A program made the translations under genes and the position numbers. The notes below the pieces were generated by a model. It did not search any database. It was given only the letters and a program-made list of their open reading frames with translations, and was not told where the DNA came from. 64,000 bases of DNA. Origin: Roseofilum casamattae BLCC-M143 (GTDB taxonomy: Bacteria > Cyanobacteriota > Cyanobacteriia > Cyanobacteriales > Desertifilaceae). Each line of letters begins with the position of its first letter. Position 1 is the first letter of the stretch. Positions 27,436 to 37,284 of the stretch are shown here, piece after piece. The stretch lies in NCBI RefSeq assembly GCF_030068455.1, contig NZ_JAQOSQ010000004.1, positions 124,001-188,000 on the forward strand, read 5' to 3'.

Positions 27436-28700
27436 GATTCTTCCTCGCCAGTCGGTTCGAGATAGCTCTCATCATCGCCACCGTCCGATGCCGTCTCTTC
27501 CTCCACTCTCTGGGAATAAGACAGCGGCCCGTCACCTTCCAGCTTCAGCGATCGCAACACCAACCGTCCCGGAATCGGTTTGCCCGCCGGCTGTAGTCCT
27601 TGTAACATATCGGACAACTGTAACCCTTCCAAAGACACCAGATTGGACTCGCGCAACTTATGCCACACCGACCGAGACATCATCAACGTATGACCGATAC
27701 AACTGCCACCAATCCGCTCCAAATACTCCTCGCGCTCGGGTTGATAATCCACCGAAGCCAGATGTAGAGGCTGCTCGGGAAACTCCTGAGTAATCCGAGC
27801 CATTTGTGCCATCAGCTCCGGATAGAGCCAAGTGTAGGCAGGATGGACGGTTAATTCTGCATGGTGCGGGCGATCGCCCTGTTTCGATAAGGTTAACTGA
27901 AAATAACCGATGGCCGCTTGCCGTTGGGTTTCAAACACGTATCCGCTCACCACCTCAGTTTTCCACCACCATTGCGCGATCGCACCGACAACCGACTCGA
28001 GCAATGGGGTTTTAAAATCTTCCATATGGCGATCGAATACTTGGCGCACCAAAGGCGGCATAGCCACAGTATCCAACTGATATAGCAGAGAAGCATCCGC
28101 ATTGCTCACCGGAAACAGATTGGGCAGATCCGGTTCCCGCTGCGCCAGGGTACGCAACCGTTCTGGCGCGATCGCCCAATAGGTCATTTGCGCCAGAGGT
28201 TGGAACCCATTATGGCGATACAGAGCAATCTCGTCCGACTGATTGACCTCCACTTCCAACAACCAAGTTCTCGCTTCCCGAATCGCCTGCAAACAGTAGC
28301 GCAGAAGAGACGAACCAATGCCTTGTCGGGAGACTTGCGGCATCACTGCCACCCGATCCACCCGCCAGGTACTGCGAGTTCGGTTAAACGGCGAAACTTG
28401 AATCGCTCCAACGACTGGAGAGGTTTCTGTATCCCAAGGTCGATGAGATTCGGCAACTGTCCCTCCTTGATGCTGGCAGGCCACATGAATCGAGAGCAGA
28501 TGTTGCCAGGGATTGGGAAACCAGCTCAAGAGCTTGAACCAACCAAACCAACGCCGGATCTCCGTACCTTGGTAGGAGTGGCAGCGGCCTTGGGAACTGG
28601 GGCAATCCTCCAGCATCAGTTCAACAGCATCGAGATCGCGCGGTTGCAAGCTGCGAATTTCCGTATGTTTGTCGGACGTTGTACTGGAGGCTGGAATCAT
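27432..28700 (-). CDS. GNAT family N-acetyltransferase, cyanobacterial long form
   Basis: 422 residues. The N-terminal half is a GNAT domain with the acetyl-CoA loop RQGIGSSLLRYC near residue 128, preceded by the strand RVDRVAVMP and followed by LYRHNGFQPL. The C-terminal half (about 190-380) is a second acetyltransferase-like or accessory region without a clear CoA loop. It ends with an acidic tail. The substrate is unknown. Coupled by overlap to ruvX downstream. The start is ATG 28700, 47 bp after the F420-ligase-like gene. Confidence 0.85.
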   Translation of the reverse strand: MIPASSTTSDKHTEIRSLQPRDLDAVELMLEDCPSSQGRCHSYQGTEIRRWFGWFKLLSWFPNPWQHLLSIHVACQHQGGTVAESHRPWDTETSPVVGAIQVSPFNRTRSTWRVDRVAVMPQVSRQGIGSSLLRYCLQAIREARTWLLEVEVNQSDEIALYRHNGFQPLAQMTYWAIAPERLRTLAQREPDLPNLFPVSNADASLLYQLDTVAMPPLVRQVFDRHMEDFKTPLLESVVGAIAQWWWKTEVVSGYVFETQRQAAIGYFQLTLSKQGDRPHHAELTVHPAYTWLYPELMAQMARITQEFPEQPLHLASVDYQPEREEYLERIGGSCIGHTLMMSRSVWHKLRESNLVSLEGLQLSDMLQGLQPAGKPIPGRLVLRSLKLEGDGPLSYSQRVEEETASDGGDDESYLEPTGEEES

Positions 28701-28747
28701 AGGAATAGTCTCACAATGGCAGGGGATAAGCAGGCGATATGTTGTGC

Positions 28748-29929
28748 TTAGGCTTCAGGGTTCGTTGAATTCGGTCGAATCAGAACAACCGGAGTTTGTT
28801 CGTTCGCATTTCCAGCGGGGTTATCCATCAGCGCTTTGTTCAAGACTTGCGCTGACACCCCAGAAGTCGCTGCTAATATTTTAACGGCTTTCAAGTCGTT
28901 GACATCCACGATCGCCGCTGATAATCCAGTTTTTTGCTTAATTTTGTCCACCACCTGTTGCGGATTGTCCGGCCCGAGGACGATAAATTGGTCGAATGGC
29001 GGCAGGGTTCCGGTGACATCATCAATCAGCCGTGCTTGTTCTCCCGCCAGTTGATAAAACACTCCCGGCCGGCGCAAAATGGCTTTGGCGATCGCGCCAA
29101 TAATAAATGCCAAGGCCACTCGCACCGGTCCCATAATATCCACTAAAGCTTGCATTCCACATGCCGTAGCCAGGCTCGAGGTGGGTAAGAAATAATAACA
29201 AATCCGTTTGGCCACCGGTCCGGGAACGATGGTGCTGGGATGGCGAAAGCGACCCTGCATGAGGGCGATGGGGGTTTCGCCAATGGTGACAATGTCTCCC
29301 GGTTGAGCGTGGGGAACGACGTAGCGCTCGACGGCAGCGACTGGGTCGTCTTGTTCGGTCAAAATATGAGTGCGAATGGGAAACACTTGAATGCCATCGA
29401 CGTTCCGTCCATTCGGAGCGATCGCCGGATCGGGATATTGCAGAGAATAGATGGAATGACCGGTTTTCCCGATTCTCCCTTCCGGGCCGTAGGTGATGTA
29501 GTGCAATTTTACCCAAGCGGTTTGTAATTGCTCGAGATTGGGTCCGGTAATTTCAATGGTGAGTTGCAGGCGAGTTTGCTTGCCAATTTTGACAATATAA
29601 GCGAACCAATAGTCATCGGCTCTGGCTTCTTCGTCGGGATGGAGAGGAACGATGCGACTGCTCCAAGAAATTCCTTGCAGCGACCCTTTGCTCAGCAGAG
29701 TCAGGTCTACGCAAACTTCCGGCACCATCAATTCTAGGGTTGGGGTTTCATTGATGAAAACTGCTTCTCCAACTAGTTCGTAGCGATCGCTGGCTACTTT
29801 GTTTAGTTGCCAAGGCTCGAACGTAACGGCCAGTTGATTTCCAGGGCGATTTCGATACTGGTTCTCAACAGACCACCAGCTCAGTAGGGCTGCTCCGCCC
29901 AGACCTATTCCAATACTTTCTGCAATCAC
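28748..29929 (-). CDS. F420-0:gamma-glutamyl ligase-like protein
   Basis: 393 residues starting with GTG. An N-terminal hydrophobic stretch (about 5-20) could anchor it. A first half of unknown type is followed from about residue 180 by a CofE-like domain (FPIRTHILTEQDDPVAAVERYV, GDIVTIGETPIALMQGR). CofE adds glutamates to coenzyme F420 in methanogens and actinobacteria; no other F420 synthesis gene is visible here and cyanobacteria in general are not known to make F420 by this route. The true substrate is therefore open. Same strand as the GNAT-ruvX pair, probably one transcript. Confidence 0.78.
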   Translation of the reverse strand: MIAESIGIGLGGAALLSWWSVENQYRNRPGNQLAVTFEPWQLNKVASDRYELVGEAVFINETPTLELMVPEVCVDLTLLSKGSLQGISWSSRIVPLHPDEEARADDYWFAYIVKIGKQTRLQLTIEITGPNLEQLQTAWVKLHYITYGPEGRIGKTGHSIYSLQYPDPAIAPNGRNVDGIQVFPIRTHILTEQDDPVAAVERYVVPHAQPGDIVTIGETPIALMQGRFRHPSTIVPGPVAKRICYYFLPTSSLATACGMQALVDIMGPVRVALAFIIGAIAKAILRRPGVFYQLAGEQARLIDDVTGTLPPFDQFIVLGPDNPQQVVDKIKQKTGLSAAIVDVNDLKAVKILAATSGVSAQVLNKALMDNPAGNANEQTPVVLIRPNSTNPEA

Positions 29930-30013
29930 AACAGACCTAGCTCAATTTTTCTTAATTTGTCTCGCTTCACTATACCTGAAGGATTCCGTCTTGCGATCGC
30001 AGATGCTATTTTT

Positions 30014-33000
30014 TTAGGTGTTAATGGATAGAGGTATGGAGATTGCAAACATTGCCCCTCTCCCCTCTTGTGAAATGCAACGAATCGTCCCTCCATGTTT
30101 TTCTACGATAATTTGATAGCTAATTGCTAATCCCAATCCCGTACCTTTACCGACGGGTTTTGTCGTAAAGAACGGATCGAACAGTCGGGTACGCAGAGCC
30201 TCCGGCACTCCCGGCCCGTTATCTGATAATTCGATCGCCACTTCATTATTGGAAGAAATCTTAGTTGAAATCGTAATTTTGGGTTGGTCTACCTCATGCT
30301 CTTCTAAGGCATCAATGGCATTACTGAGCAAATTCATAAACACCTGATTGAGCTGTCCCGGATAGCAATGAATATTGGGAAGTTGTCCGTAATTTTTCTC
30401 GATTTCAATGGGTTGGCGATCGCCTTTTGACTTCAGCCTATTTTGCAAAAGCATTAACGTGCTGTCAATTCCTTCATGCAAATCCACGATTTTCATGTCC
30501 GCTTCGTCCACTCTCGAGAAATTGCGCAGGGAGAGCACGATCTCGCGAATCCGTTCGGCTCCAATTTGCATGGAGTCGAGCAAGCGCGGCAGATCGTCGC
30601 GAATAAACTCGAGATCCATCGAATCGAGTTCCTCGGCAATCGTTGCTGGAGGTTCTGGGTAAGTGGTTTGATACAATTCGATCGATCGTAAAATATCAGC
30701 CGTATAATCCCGCGCCGGGACTAAGTTTCCGTAAATAAAATTCACGGGATTGTTAATCTCGTGAGCGACCCCTGCCACCATTTGTCCTAAGCTCGAGAGT
30801 TTTTCACTTTGGATTAATTGAGATTGGGTTCGTTGCAATTGCTTCAGAGTTTCTTCCAGCTCTTTTGCTTTCCGATCTGCTTGTTCGGCTGCAGAGGTAG
30901 CTTGATAATAAAGTTCGGCTTGACCGATCGCGATCGCCAACTGATCGGTAGCGGCGTGCAACAGTTCCACCTCATCATCGCTCCACCACCTCGGACCGTC
31001 CAACTGCGTACAAATCACGCCCCCTAATTCCCCATAGGCCGTTTTAATTGGGACTAATAAAACCGCTCGCAATCCGCGGGTTTCATAAAGTTGATTCACA
31101 TTAAAATCATCATGATTTAAAATATCATTCACCCGCAATTGTTCTAAATTGAGTAAGTTCGCGCGCAGGGGGTCATTAGTAGCCAACGGCAAACATCCCA
31201 AAACGCTGGGCAATAAACCATTTTTCGCCTCTTTCACCACATTCAAATAGCCGCTGGGAGAAGCTTCAGCCGTTTGATCGCTCTCCGTACCTTGAGATTG
31301 ATACCAGCTAAACAAGCATTGATCCACATGCAATAAACTCTGGATTTCCCCCACTGCAATCTCCAGAATTTGTTCGAGTTCCAAAGAGTTGCGGACTTGA
31401 GAAGCCAGGCGATTGATTAACTCTTCCCGTTGGGCAATTTCCCGATAGCGCGCTTCGCTTTGGCGAATGGCTTCTTCCGCACGTTTGCGCTGAGTAATAT
31501 TTTGCATTAAGGCCATGCCAGAAACAATATATCCTTGCTCGTTGCGTACGGGTAAGGTTTGCACCAAATAGTCATTATCGCCCAAGACAATTTCAAAGCG
31601 ATTGCTTTCTCCTTCGAGGGCATGTTGAAAGTGCTGTTCGATGAGGCTGCTGGCAGACAGTGGAAATACGTCTCTCGGACGCGCTCCTTCCAGAGTTTTC
31701 ACCAGCAAGCGCAATTTATTTAACTCTTGCCCTTCAGCTAGGGTGAAGCAAAGATGGCGATCGAATAAGACGACTAAGCCATCGGGAAAATTGCGGGCCA
31801 GAGTTCGATAGAGTTCCTCGCTTTTGCGCAAAGCCATCTCGGTTTCAAAGCGGTAGGTAACGTCGTTATTCATTTCTAAAACCGCTGCTGGATGGCCCCA
31901 AGCATCTCGCTGCAGAGTCCACCGACTGGCCACCGTCACTAGGGTTCCATCTTGCTTGACTTGTTGCAGTTCTCCTTCCCAATATCCGTCGCGCTTGAGA
32001 ATTTCATAAATGGTAGATAAAGGCAGATCGAATTGGGTTTGCAGTAAGGTGTGAATATTACGATCGATTGCCTGTTGCTTTGTCCATCCGTAGAGTTGAT
32101 GGGCCCCGTGGTTCCAATATTTAATTTTGCCTTGCAAGTCGAGGATAATAATCGAGTCATTGGCTAAATCGAGCATTTGCACGTGTTGGCGCAAGGACTG
32201 CTCGACCTGCTGGCGCTCGGCCACCTCTTCGGCCAATTCTGCCGTTCGTTGTTCGACGCGTTCTTCTAGGGTGTCTCGATATTGTTCGAGTTGTTCTTCT
32301 GACTGTTTGCGAGCGGTAATATCGCGAGCTACCCAAACGACGGTATCTAAGTTGAGGGGAGAGACTTTGGCGGCTAACCAAACGGTGGAGGGGTTGGCCT
32401 CGGGGCGATCGAGAGTGCTGCTGAAACTCTTGTTTGTATTTTCGTTAATTGTAATTGAATATTCAACATCTAGAGTCTGTTGTGTTTCTAGCGATCGCCG
32501 CAATGTGGCTAGTAGCCGGTTAGCGCTGTTGGCTGGCATCAGATCGGTCAGTGCCATGCCGTACCATTCGAGTCGCTCTTGAGCGAGTAACGGACAGTTG
32601 GTTGGTGCCACTTCGAGAATATGGCCTTCTCGGTCGAGTACGAGGATGAGGTCGGTCATGGCTTTGAACATGGCCCGCAGTTGGATCTCCTGCTGGATTA
32701 AACTCAGTTCTGCCTGTTTGCGTTCGGTAATTTCAATAAACAGGCCGTCTAAGGTCAGTTCGTAAGCATGAGTGACTCCATAGATCGTGCGATTGTCTTC
32801 GTCGGAGTTGGGGGAGTCTACGGGCAGTTGGCTTTCTGGAGGAGAGGTGGAGCACGAGAGCCATTTGATTTGTCCGGATGTGGTAATAATCCGTCCTTCC
32901 CAATGCCAAGAGCTTCGGTTGGAGAGCGATCGCGCAATTGAAGCTTGGTAGTCTTCTAAGTCGTCGGGATGGATTAACTCTTCAAACAGATGGGGGTTTT

Positions 33001-33151
33001 GTTGCAGCTCGTCTGGATCGAGTTCGCAAATCTTAAAGCATCCGAGGCTAACGTACCTGAATTGGATACAGTGTTCTGGTTTTAGGATGAGTTGACAAAT
33101 AATTCCGGGCACATTGGCTGTAAGCTTATTGAATTGGTTCTCGATTTTCAT
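30014..33151 (-). CDS. Multi-PAS, GAF sensor histidine kinase
   Basis: Soluble 1045-residue kinase. At least four PAS-like domains are visible: about 15-150, 160-285, 325-440 and 450-575, each closing with an ITxRKQxE or ITQRKRAEE-like PAC motif. The second and third are joined by a coiled coil. A GAF domain covers about 590-750 (LLHVDQCLFSWY, LLVPIKTAYGELGGVICTQ). The kinase core has the H-box SLGQMVAGVAHEINNP (His797), the N-box NLLSNAIDALEEH and the G boxes SDNGPGVPE and GKGTGLGLAISYQI. No transmembrane helix or receiver domain is present. The signal is likely redox, light or small-molecule; no cysteine clearly marks a bilin GAF. No response regulator is adjacent, so it is an orphan kinase. 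Confidence 0.9.
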   Translation of the reverse strand: MKIENQFNKLTANVPGIICQLILKPEHCIQFRYVSLGCFKICELDPDELQQNPHLFEELIHPDDLEDYQASIARSLSNRSSWHWEGRIITTSGQIKWLSCSTSPPESQLPVDSPNSDEDNRTIYGVTHAYELTLDGLFIEITERKQAELSLIQQEIQLRAMFKAMTDLILVLDREGHILEVAPTNCPLLAQERLEWYGMALTDLMPANSANRLLATLRRSLETQQTLDVEYSITINENTNKSFSSTLDRPEANPSTVWLAAKVSPLNLDTVVWVARDITARKQSEEQLEQYRDTLEERVEQRTAELAEEVAERQQVEQSLRQHVQMLDLANDSIIILDLQGKIKYWNHGAHQLYGWTKQQAIDRNIHTLLQTQFDLPLSTIYEILKRDGYWEGELQQVKQDGTLVTVASRWTLQRDAWGHPAAVLEMNNDVTYRFETEMALRKSEELYRTLARNFPDGLVVLFDRHLCFTLAEGQELNKLRLLVKTLEGARPRDVFPLSASSLIEQHFQHALEGESNRFEIVLGDNDYLVQTLPVRNEQGYIVSGMALMQNITQRKRAEEAIRQSEARYREIAQREELINRLASQVRNSLELEQILEIAVGEIQSLLHVDQCLFSWYQSQGTESDQTAEASPSGYLNVVKEAKNGLLPSVLGCLPLATNDPLRANLLNLEQLRVNDILNHDDFNVNQLYETRGLRAVLLVPIKTAYGELGGVICTQLDGPRWWSDDEVELLHAATDQLAIAIGQAELYYQATSAAEQADRKAKELEETLKQLQRTQSQLIQSEKLSSLGQMVAGVAHEINNPVNFIYGNLVPARDYTADILRSIELYQTTYPEPPATIAEELDSMDLEFIRDDLPRLLDSMQIGAERIREIVLSLRNFSRVDEADMKIVDLHEGIDSTLMLLQNRLKSKGDRQPIEIEKNYGQLPNIHCYPGQLNQVFMNLLSNAIDALEEHEVDQPKITISTKISSNNEVAIELSDNGPGVPEALRTRLFDPFFTTKPVGKGTGLGLAISYQIIVEKHGGTIRCISQEGRGAMFAISIPLSINT

Positions 33152-33220
33152 CCAGGCCGCCTCGGTAGATTAATTGTTAGTGACCCGTTTTTGAGAAATA
33201 CTTTCAGATGAGTAGACAGC

Positions 33221-34567
33221 TCATTTTATCACACTTGATAGGGTCGAGGTAAAGCTCGGATAGGAAACGGCAGCGGCTTGGGCCCGGTGTACGATCGTCT
33301 TTCCTCGGGTATTGAGAGCGGCGATCGCTAAACTCATGGCAATGCGGTGGTCGGTATAACTATCGACTTCTGCTCCTTGTAGGGGAGTACCGCCAACAAT
33401 TTCTAAGCCATCGGGATGTTCGGTAATTTTTGCTCCCATCCGATTTAATTCCGAGGCCATGACGGCCAGGCGATCGCTTTCTTTGACTCGCAGTTCGGCA
33501 GCATCGCGAATGATGGTGGTTCCTTCGGCAAAAACCGCCGCGACGGCTAAAATCGGGATTTCGTCGATCGTGCGGGGGATAATCTCGCCTCCAAACTCGC
33601 ATCCTTGCAAGCGGCTGGACTTTACCCGCAGATCGGCAACGGGTTCGCCGGTGACTTCCCGTTGATTGAGAAACTCGATGTCTGCTCCCATCATCTGCAA
33701 AACCTCTAAGACTCCGGTGCGAGTGGGATTAATTCCTACATTTTCGATAACTAACTCGCTATCCGGGACAATGGCACCAGCTACCAGCCAAAAGGCGGCA
33801 GAGCTAATATCGCCAGGAACGATAATGGACTGTCCCGAGAGCGTTGCGCCTCCCGAAACGGTCGCAGAATGGGTGTCTCTATCGACATTCACGGTTGCGC
33901 CAAAGGCTCGTAACATGCGTTCGCTATGATCTCGAGAGAGGGCTGGCTCGGTCACGGTTGTTTCTCCTTCGGCCATTAGTCCGGCCAGGAGAACGCAGGA
34001 TTTGACTTGGGCTGAAGCGATGGGAGAATGGTAGTGAATTCCCTGGAGCGATCGTCCGCGCACGGCGAGGGGTGCGAGGGTATTGTCCTGACGACCCCAG
34101 ATGTCGGCACCCATTTGTTGTAAGGGTTTGATGACTCGGGACATGGGACGCGATCGCAAAGAGGCATCGCCGGTTACACTGAAGAAGCGGCCGTCATGAG
34201 CGGCCAAAATTCCCATCATCAGTCGCATGGTGGTTCCGGAGTTGCCACAATCTAAAATATCCGTCGGCTCCCGCAACTTCCCTAAGCCTAACCCTTTCAC
34301 TTTCACCTGTTCGGAGTTCAGCTCGCTAATCTCGACCCCCATTTTACGGAAACAAGCGGCACTGCTTTGCGGATCTTCGCCAATCAGCAATCCGGCGATC
34401 GTGGTTTCTCCCTCGGCTAAACTGCCTAACATTAGGGCTCGATGGGAAATGGATTTATCTCCTGGAACGCGAATGGTTCCTCGCAGAGCGATGCCAGACG
34501 TTGGAGGTCGAACGATCAAATCTTCATCAGGATCGACTGAGTTTAAAGTAACAATTGAAGCGGTCAT
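33221..34567 (-). CDS. aroA: 3-phosphoshikimate 1-carboxyvinyltransferase (EPSP synthase)
   Basis: Transfers enolpyruvyl from PEP to shikimate-3-phosphate in aromatic amino acid synthesis. Signatures: [19 protein letters not shown] near residue 36, [16 protein letters not shown] near 103 (PEP and glyphosate site) and [16 protein letters not shown] near 355. The length of 448 from ATG 34567 is normal. An upstream in-frame extension to 34642 is not expected from the family and has no Shine-Dalgarno, so it was left out. The class looks like the cyanobacterial/class II type with a short N-terminal extension. Confidence 0.95.
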   Translation of the reverse strand: MTASIVTLNSVDPDEDLIVRPPTSGIALRGTIRVPGDKSISHRALMLGSLAEGETTIAGLLIGEDPQSSAACFRKMGVEISELNSEQVKVKGLGLGKLREPTDILDCGNSGTTMRLMMGILAAHDGRFFSVTGDASLRSRPMSRVIKPLQQMGADIWGRQDNTLAPLAVRGRSLQGIHYHSPIASAQVKSCVLLAGLMAEGETTVTEPALSRDHSERMLRAFGATVNVDRDTHSATVSGGATLSGQSIIVPGDISSAAFWLVAGAIVPDSELVIENVGINPTRTGVLEVLQMMGADIEFLNQREVTGEPVADLRVKSSRLQGCEFGGEIIPRTIDEIPILAVAAVFAEGTTIIRDAAELRVKESDRLAVMASELNRMGAKITEHPDGLEIVGGTPLQGAEVDSYTDHRIAMSLAIAALNTRGKTIVHRAQAAAVSYPSFTSTLSSVIK

Positions 34568-34794
34568 GGAGATAAACTTAAGGTAAGGCGGAAACATCAA
34601 ACGCTGTAGCGCAATCATACCCCATTGCTCGAGATCGGTCACCCGTCTCTGGCGATCGGGAATGGGGAATTGGGATTAGGGACTGGGAAAAGAATGTCCT
34701 CACCTATAGCGTTATCTTATCGACCCGTATTATTTCTCAGCTATTGTCAACATTACTTATCGGCCACATCGTCACCTTATCTGCTTCGCGCTTT

Positions 34795-35274
34795 ATGCTA
34801 AAAAATCATCGAAAACCTGTTAGTCTGTCGTTAACGTCTACCGATCTTCCGGTTTGGTCGTTTGTGGAAACGGCAGCGACTCTCTATCGTAAAGATCGAC
34901 ATCGGTTTCATTTGCTGCTGAACGAACCGGGACTGTACGATCGCAATCCGGATATCGACCCAACCATTCCGCTGGCCGGCCCCCCTCGACTGCTCTGGCT
35001 GGAAATTTCGGCTCATCGGGTGGTGATGACGATGCAAGGTAACGGCCAGCTCAGCTATCGGCATTCTTGGGAGCAGGGGATGTACGGAATGTCGCGATAT
35101 TGGTTATCGGGAGATGGCGATCGCCCGGCAGGACAGATGCGGTTGCGCAATTTTACTCATTCTCTGATTTTGACCGGCCATTCGCAACCGGAACATCTGA
35201 GAATTGAGTATGAGTTATGGTGCGAGCGGTTAAAGTTGGGACAATACGTGTTGTGTTTGGATATTCATCATTAA
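34795..35274 (+). CDS. Conserved hypothetical cyanobacterial protein
   Basis: 159 residues from ATG 34795; a TTG extension to 34744 exists but lacks support. It is soluble, mixed alpha/beta and rich in Arg, His and Leu, with RIEYELWCERLKLGQYVL near the C-terminus and LLWLEISAHRVVM in the middle. No domain is recognised. It lies 11 bp upstream of a thioredoxin-like 2Fe-2S ferredoxin gene on the same strand, so the two are likely co-transcribed. Confidence 0.75.
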   Translation: MLKNHRKPVSLSLTSTDLPVWSFVETAATLYRKDRHRFHLLLNEPGLYDRNPDIDPTIPLAGPPRLLWLEISAHRVVMTMQGNGQLSYRHSWEQGMYGMSRYWLSGDGDRPAGQMRLRNFTHSLILTGHSQPEHLRIEYELWCERLKLGQYVLCLDIHH

Positions 35275-35285
35275 TCCGATAAGCC

Positions 35286-35606
35286 ATGAATGAGGAGAAT
35301 ACGGCCGAAACAATAACGGATAAACCTTGTATTTGGGTATGCCAGCATCAATCTTGTTTGCGCAATGGTTCGGCTGAAGTATTAGCGGCGTTTCAGGCAA
35401 AAGTTGGCGACGAGTTTGTGGTGGAAGGAGTGGGATGTCAGGGACAATGCAATCTGGGGCCGACGGTGCGCGTGTTGCCGGATGGGGTATGGTATTGTCG
35501 CATTCATCCGGAGAATATTCCGGAGATTGTGGAGTCTCATCTGCGCGGTGGAGAACCGGTGAAGTCGTTGCTCCATCCCCGGTTGCATCCGCAGTTTTAT
35601 TATTGA
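35286..35606 (+). CDS. Thioredoxin-like [2Fe-2S] ferredoxin domain protein
   Basis: 106 residues. The four cluster cysteines of the thioredoxin-like 2Fe-2S ferredoxin fold are present: two in VCQHQSCLRNGS near residues 19-24 and two in GVGCQGQCNLGPTVRV near 54-58. The remainder (WYCRIHPENIPEIVESHLRGGEPV) is the usual C-terminal helix region of this family, related to the NuoE and bidirectional hydrogenase diaphorase modules. It is probably a small electron carrier or iron-sulfur sensor; the partner is unknown. Confidence 0.88.
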   Translation: MNEENTAETITDKPCIWVCQHQSCLRNGSAEVLAAFQAKVGDEFVVEGVGCQGQCNLGPTVRVLPDGVWYCRIHPENIPEIVESHLRGGEPVKSLLHPRLHPQFYY

Positions 35607-35672
35607 ATAGAAGAAGACCGATCGCGATCGCTTACATCGGAGAAAATTATTAATTGCAATCGAAATAGCATG

Positions 35673-35939
35673 TTAAGGAAAATATTTGTAAATATCTTTG
35701 CGGTGCAATACTCTCACAAACGAAACGACACCGCGATCGAGCTTAATTCCGACTCGGTAGTCCCCTAACCTAATTCGATAATAGTCTCCTGCGCCTTTAA
35801 GTTTTTTCACATGACTCACCTCACTTAATGCTTCCACTTCTTCAATAGCGATAATTAGTTTCTCAATTCTCTCATACAATTTTGAGTCAAGAATTTTGAG
35901 TAAATCTTTCTCAAAACTTTTTCTAAATTCAACGTCCAC
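35673..35939 (-). CDS. RelE/ParE-family toxin
   Basis: 88 residues with the RelE/ParE fold: N-terminal helices (FRKSFEKDLLKI), then KKLKGAGDYYRIRLGDYRVGIKLDRG and VRVLHRKDIYKYFP at the C-terminus. The basic residues and terminal Tyr fit a ribosome-dependent mRNase or a gyrase poison; the two cannot be told apart here. It starts with GTG 2 bp after the stop of the antitoxin gene, the normal antitoxin-toxin order. It is more AT-rich than neighbours, as is common for mobile toxin-antitoxin modules. Confidence 0.88.
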   Translation of the reverse strand: MDVEFRKSFEKDLLKILDSKLYERIEKLIIAIEEVEALSEVSHVKKLKGAGDYYRIRLGDYRVGIKLDRGVVSFVRVLHRKDIYKYFP

Positions 35940-35941
35940 CC

Positions 35942-36145
35942 TTACCCCTTCAGAATTTGAAAGATTTCATCGCGACTGACCGTTTCGCTGTCCTCTCCTT
36001 CCTGGATCGCATTTTCCATGCCGATATCTTCTAGAGCTTCTGCTAACAATTGAGAAAATATCTCTCTGTTTTCTTGAACCGACTCTATAATGGCAGTTTT
36101 GAGCAACTGTTTGAGTTTGGTTTCGTCTAAGACAATTTTATCCAT
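35942..36145 (-). CDS. Antitoxin of the RelE/ParE module
   Basis: 67 residues from ATG 36145 (an in-frame TTG at 36166 would add 7). Acidic and helical (ETKLKQLLKTAIIESVQENRE, SRDEIFQILKG), a typical small antitoxin that would bind and neutralise the toxin encoded 2 bp downstream and probably autorepress. The DNA-binding type is not recognisable; short relatives of this kind occur with ParE-like toxins in cyanobacteria. It sits 36 bp beyond the stop side of the response regulator-cyclase gene (36203). Confidence 0.75.
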   Translation of the reverse strand: MDKIVLDETKLKQLLKTAIIESVQENREIFSQLLAEALEDIGMENAIQEGEDSETVSRDEIFQILKG

Positions 36146-36202
36146 CAATTTGTACCATTGCTTCAATCTACCATAGCATTAGAATAGGAATCTTACTTAA
36201 GA

Positions 36203-37246
36203 TTATTGAATCAGAAAATAGGTTTTCATCATTCCTTTGCCTTTTATTTCAATATCGCCTCGCTCGACACACTCAAAATTATCTTTTAGGAGATGATAGG
36301 TTTGCTCTGTCACCTGAATCTTTCCGGGAATACCATTGCTTTCCATGCGACTGGCTGTATTGACTGTATCTCCCCACAGATCGTAACTCAATTTTCTGGT
36401 ACCAATTATACCTGCGACTACAGGGCCGGAGTTAATCCCGATTCGTAATTGCAGGGAATTAGGTGTATCCACCTGAAACGATCCAATGATTTTTTGCATA
36501 TCTAAAGCCATATTGGCAATGGCTCGCGCGCCATCAGTTCGGGGAATGGGAATACCGCTAGCGGCCATGTATGCATCGCCAATGGTTTTGATTTTTTCAA
36601 CGCTGTAATCTTCGCAAAGTCGGTCGAAACGAGAGAAAATCTGATTGAGTAAATTGACGAGTTCAATGGCTGGCATATTGGCAGACATTTCTGTAAATCC
36701 GACCAAGTCCGCAAATAAAATAGAGACACAATCGAATGATTCGGCAATACAATAGTTTTCAGCGGCAGAAAGATCCCGTTGCTTTAAGCGATCGACAATG
36801 GATTGCGGTAGAATATTGAGTAATAAGCGATCGGACTTTTTTTGTAGATTGCGGATCGTGAGCTGATTGTTGACTCGCGCAATCACTTCTTCTTCATGAA
36901 ATGGTTTCGTGATGTAATCTACACTTCCTACGCCAAATGCTTTCACTTTGTCCAGCACTCCATTCAAAGCGCTAATAAAAATAACTGGAATATCTTTGGT
37001 TTCTGGATTGGATTTCAAATATTGACAAATTTCGTAGCCGTCCATATCTGGCATTTTAATATCTAATAAAATTAGATCTGGAGCTTCTTTTTCAATGGTA
37101 TTAATCGCGACCTGTCCGTTAATAGCTTTTCTGACTTTGTAATTCCTCTCTTTGAGGATGGTAGCTAAAACTTGTAAGTTGGGTAGTTGGTCGTCAACAA
37201 TTAATATATTGGGAATGATAGATAATTCGTTTGCGATCGATGACAT
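36203..37246 (-). CDS. Response regulator fused to class III adenylyl cyclase
   Basis: 347 residues. A receiver domain (about 12-130) carries the phospho-acceptor Asp62 in LILLDIKMPDMDGYE and the Lys in ITKPFHEEE. After a short linker (LLLNILPQSIVDRL), the cyclase domain (about 170-345) has metal aspartates in FADLVGF (D180) and IGDAYM (about D224). Lys in EKIKTIGD and Asp in YDLWGDTVN predict ATP as substrate. It should therefore turn phosphorylation into cAMP. It lies 38 bp after the CHASE2 hybrid kinase, the obvious phosphodonor. Its catalytic domain closely resembles that of the membrane cyclase at 5533. Confidence 0.92.
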   Translation of the reverse strand: MSSIANELSIIPNILIVDDQLPNLQVLATILKERNYKVRKAINGQVAINTIEKEAPDLILLDIKMPDMDGYEICQYLKSNPETKDIPVIFISALNGVLDKVKAFGVGSVDYITKPFHEEEVIARVNNQLTIRNLQKKSDRLLLNILPQSIVDRLKQRDLSAAENYCIAESFDCVSILFADLVGFTEMSANMPAIELVNLLNQIFSRFDRLCEDYSVEKIKTIGDAYMAASGIPIPRTDGARAIANMALDMQKIIGSFQVDTPNSLQLRIGINSGPVVAGIIGTRKLSYDLWGDTVNTASRMESNGIPGKIQVTEQTYHLLKDNFECVERGDIEIKGKGMMKTYFLIQ

Positions 37247-37284
37247 AGAAATTTACCGAAATTCAGTGAATATAAAATTTTAAT

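Noticed and set aside
34568-34642. 25-codon extension of aroA
   Set aside because: No ribosome site, and the family normally begins at the downstream ATG.
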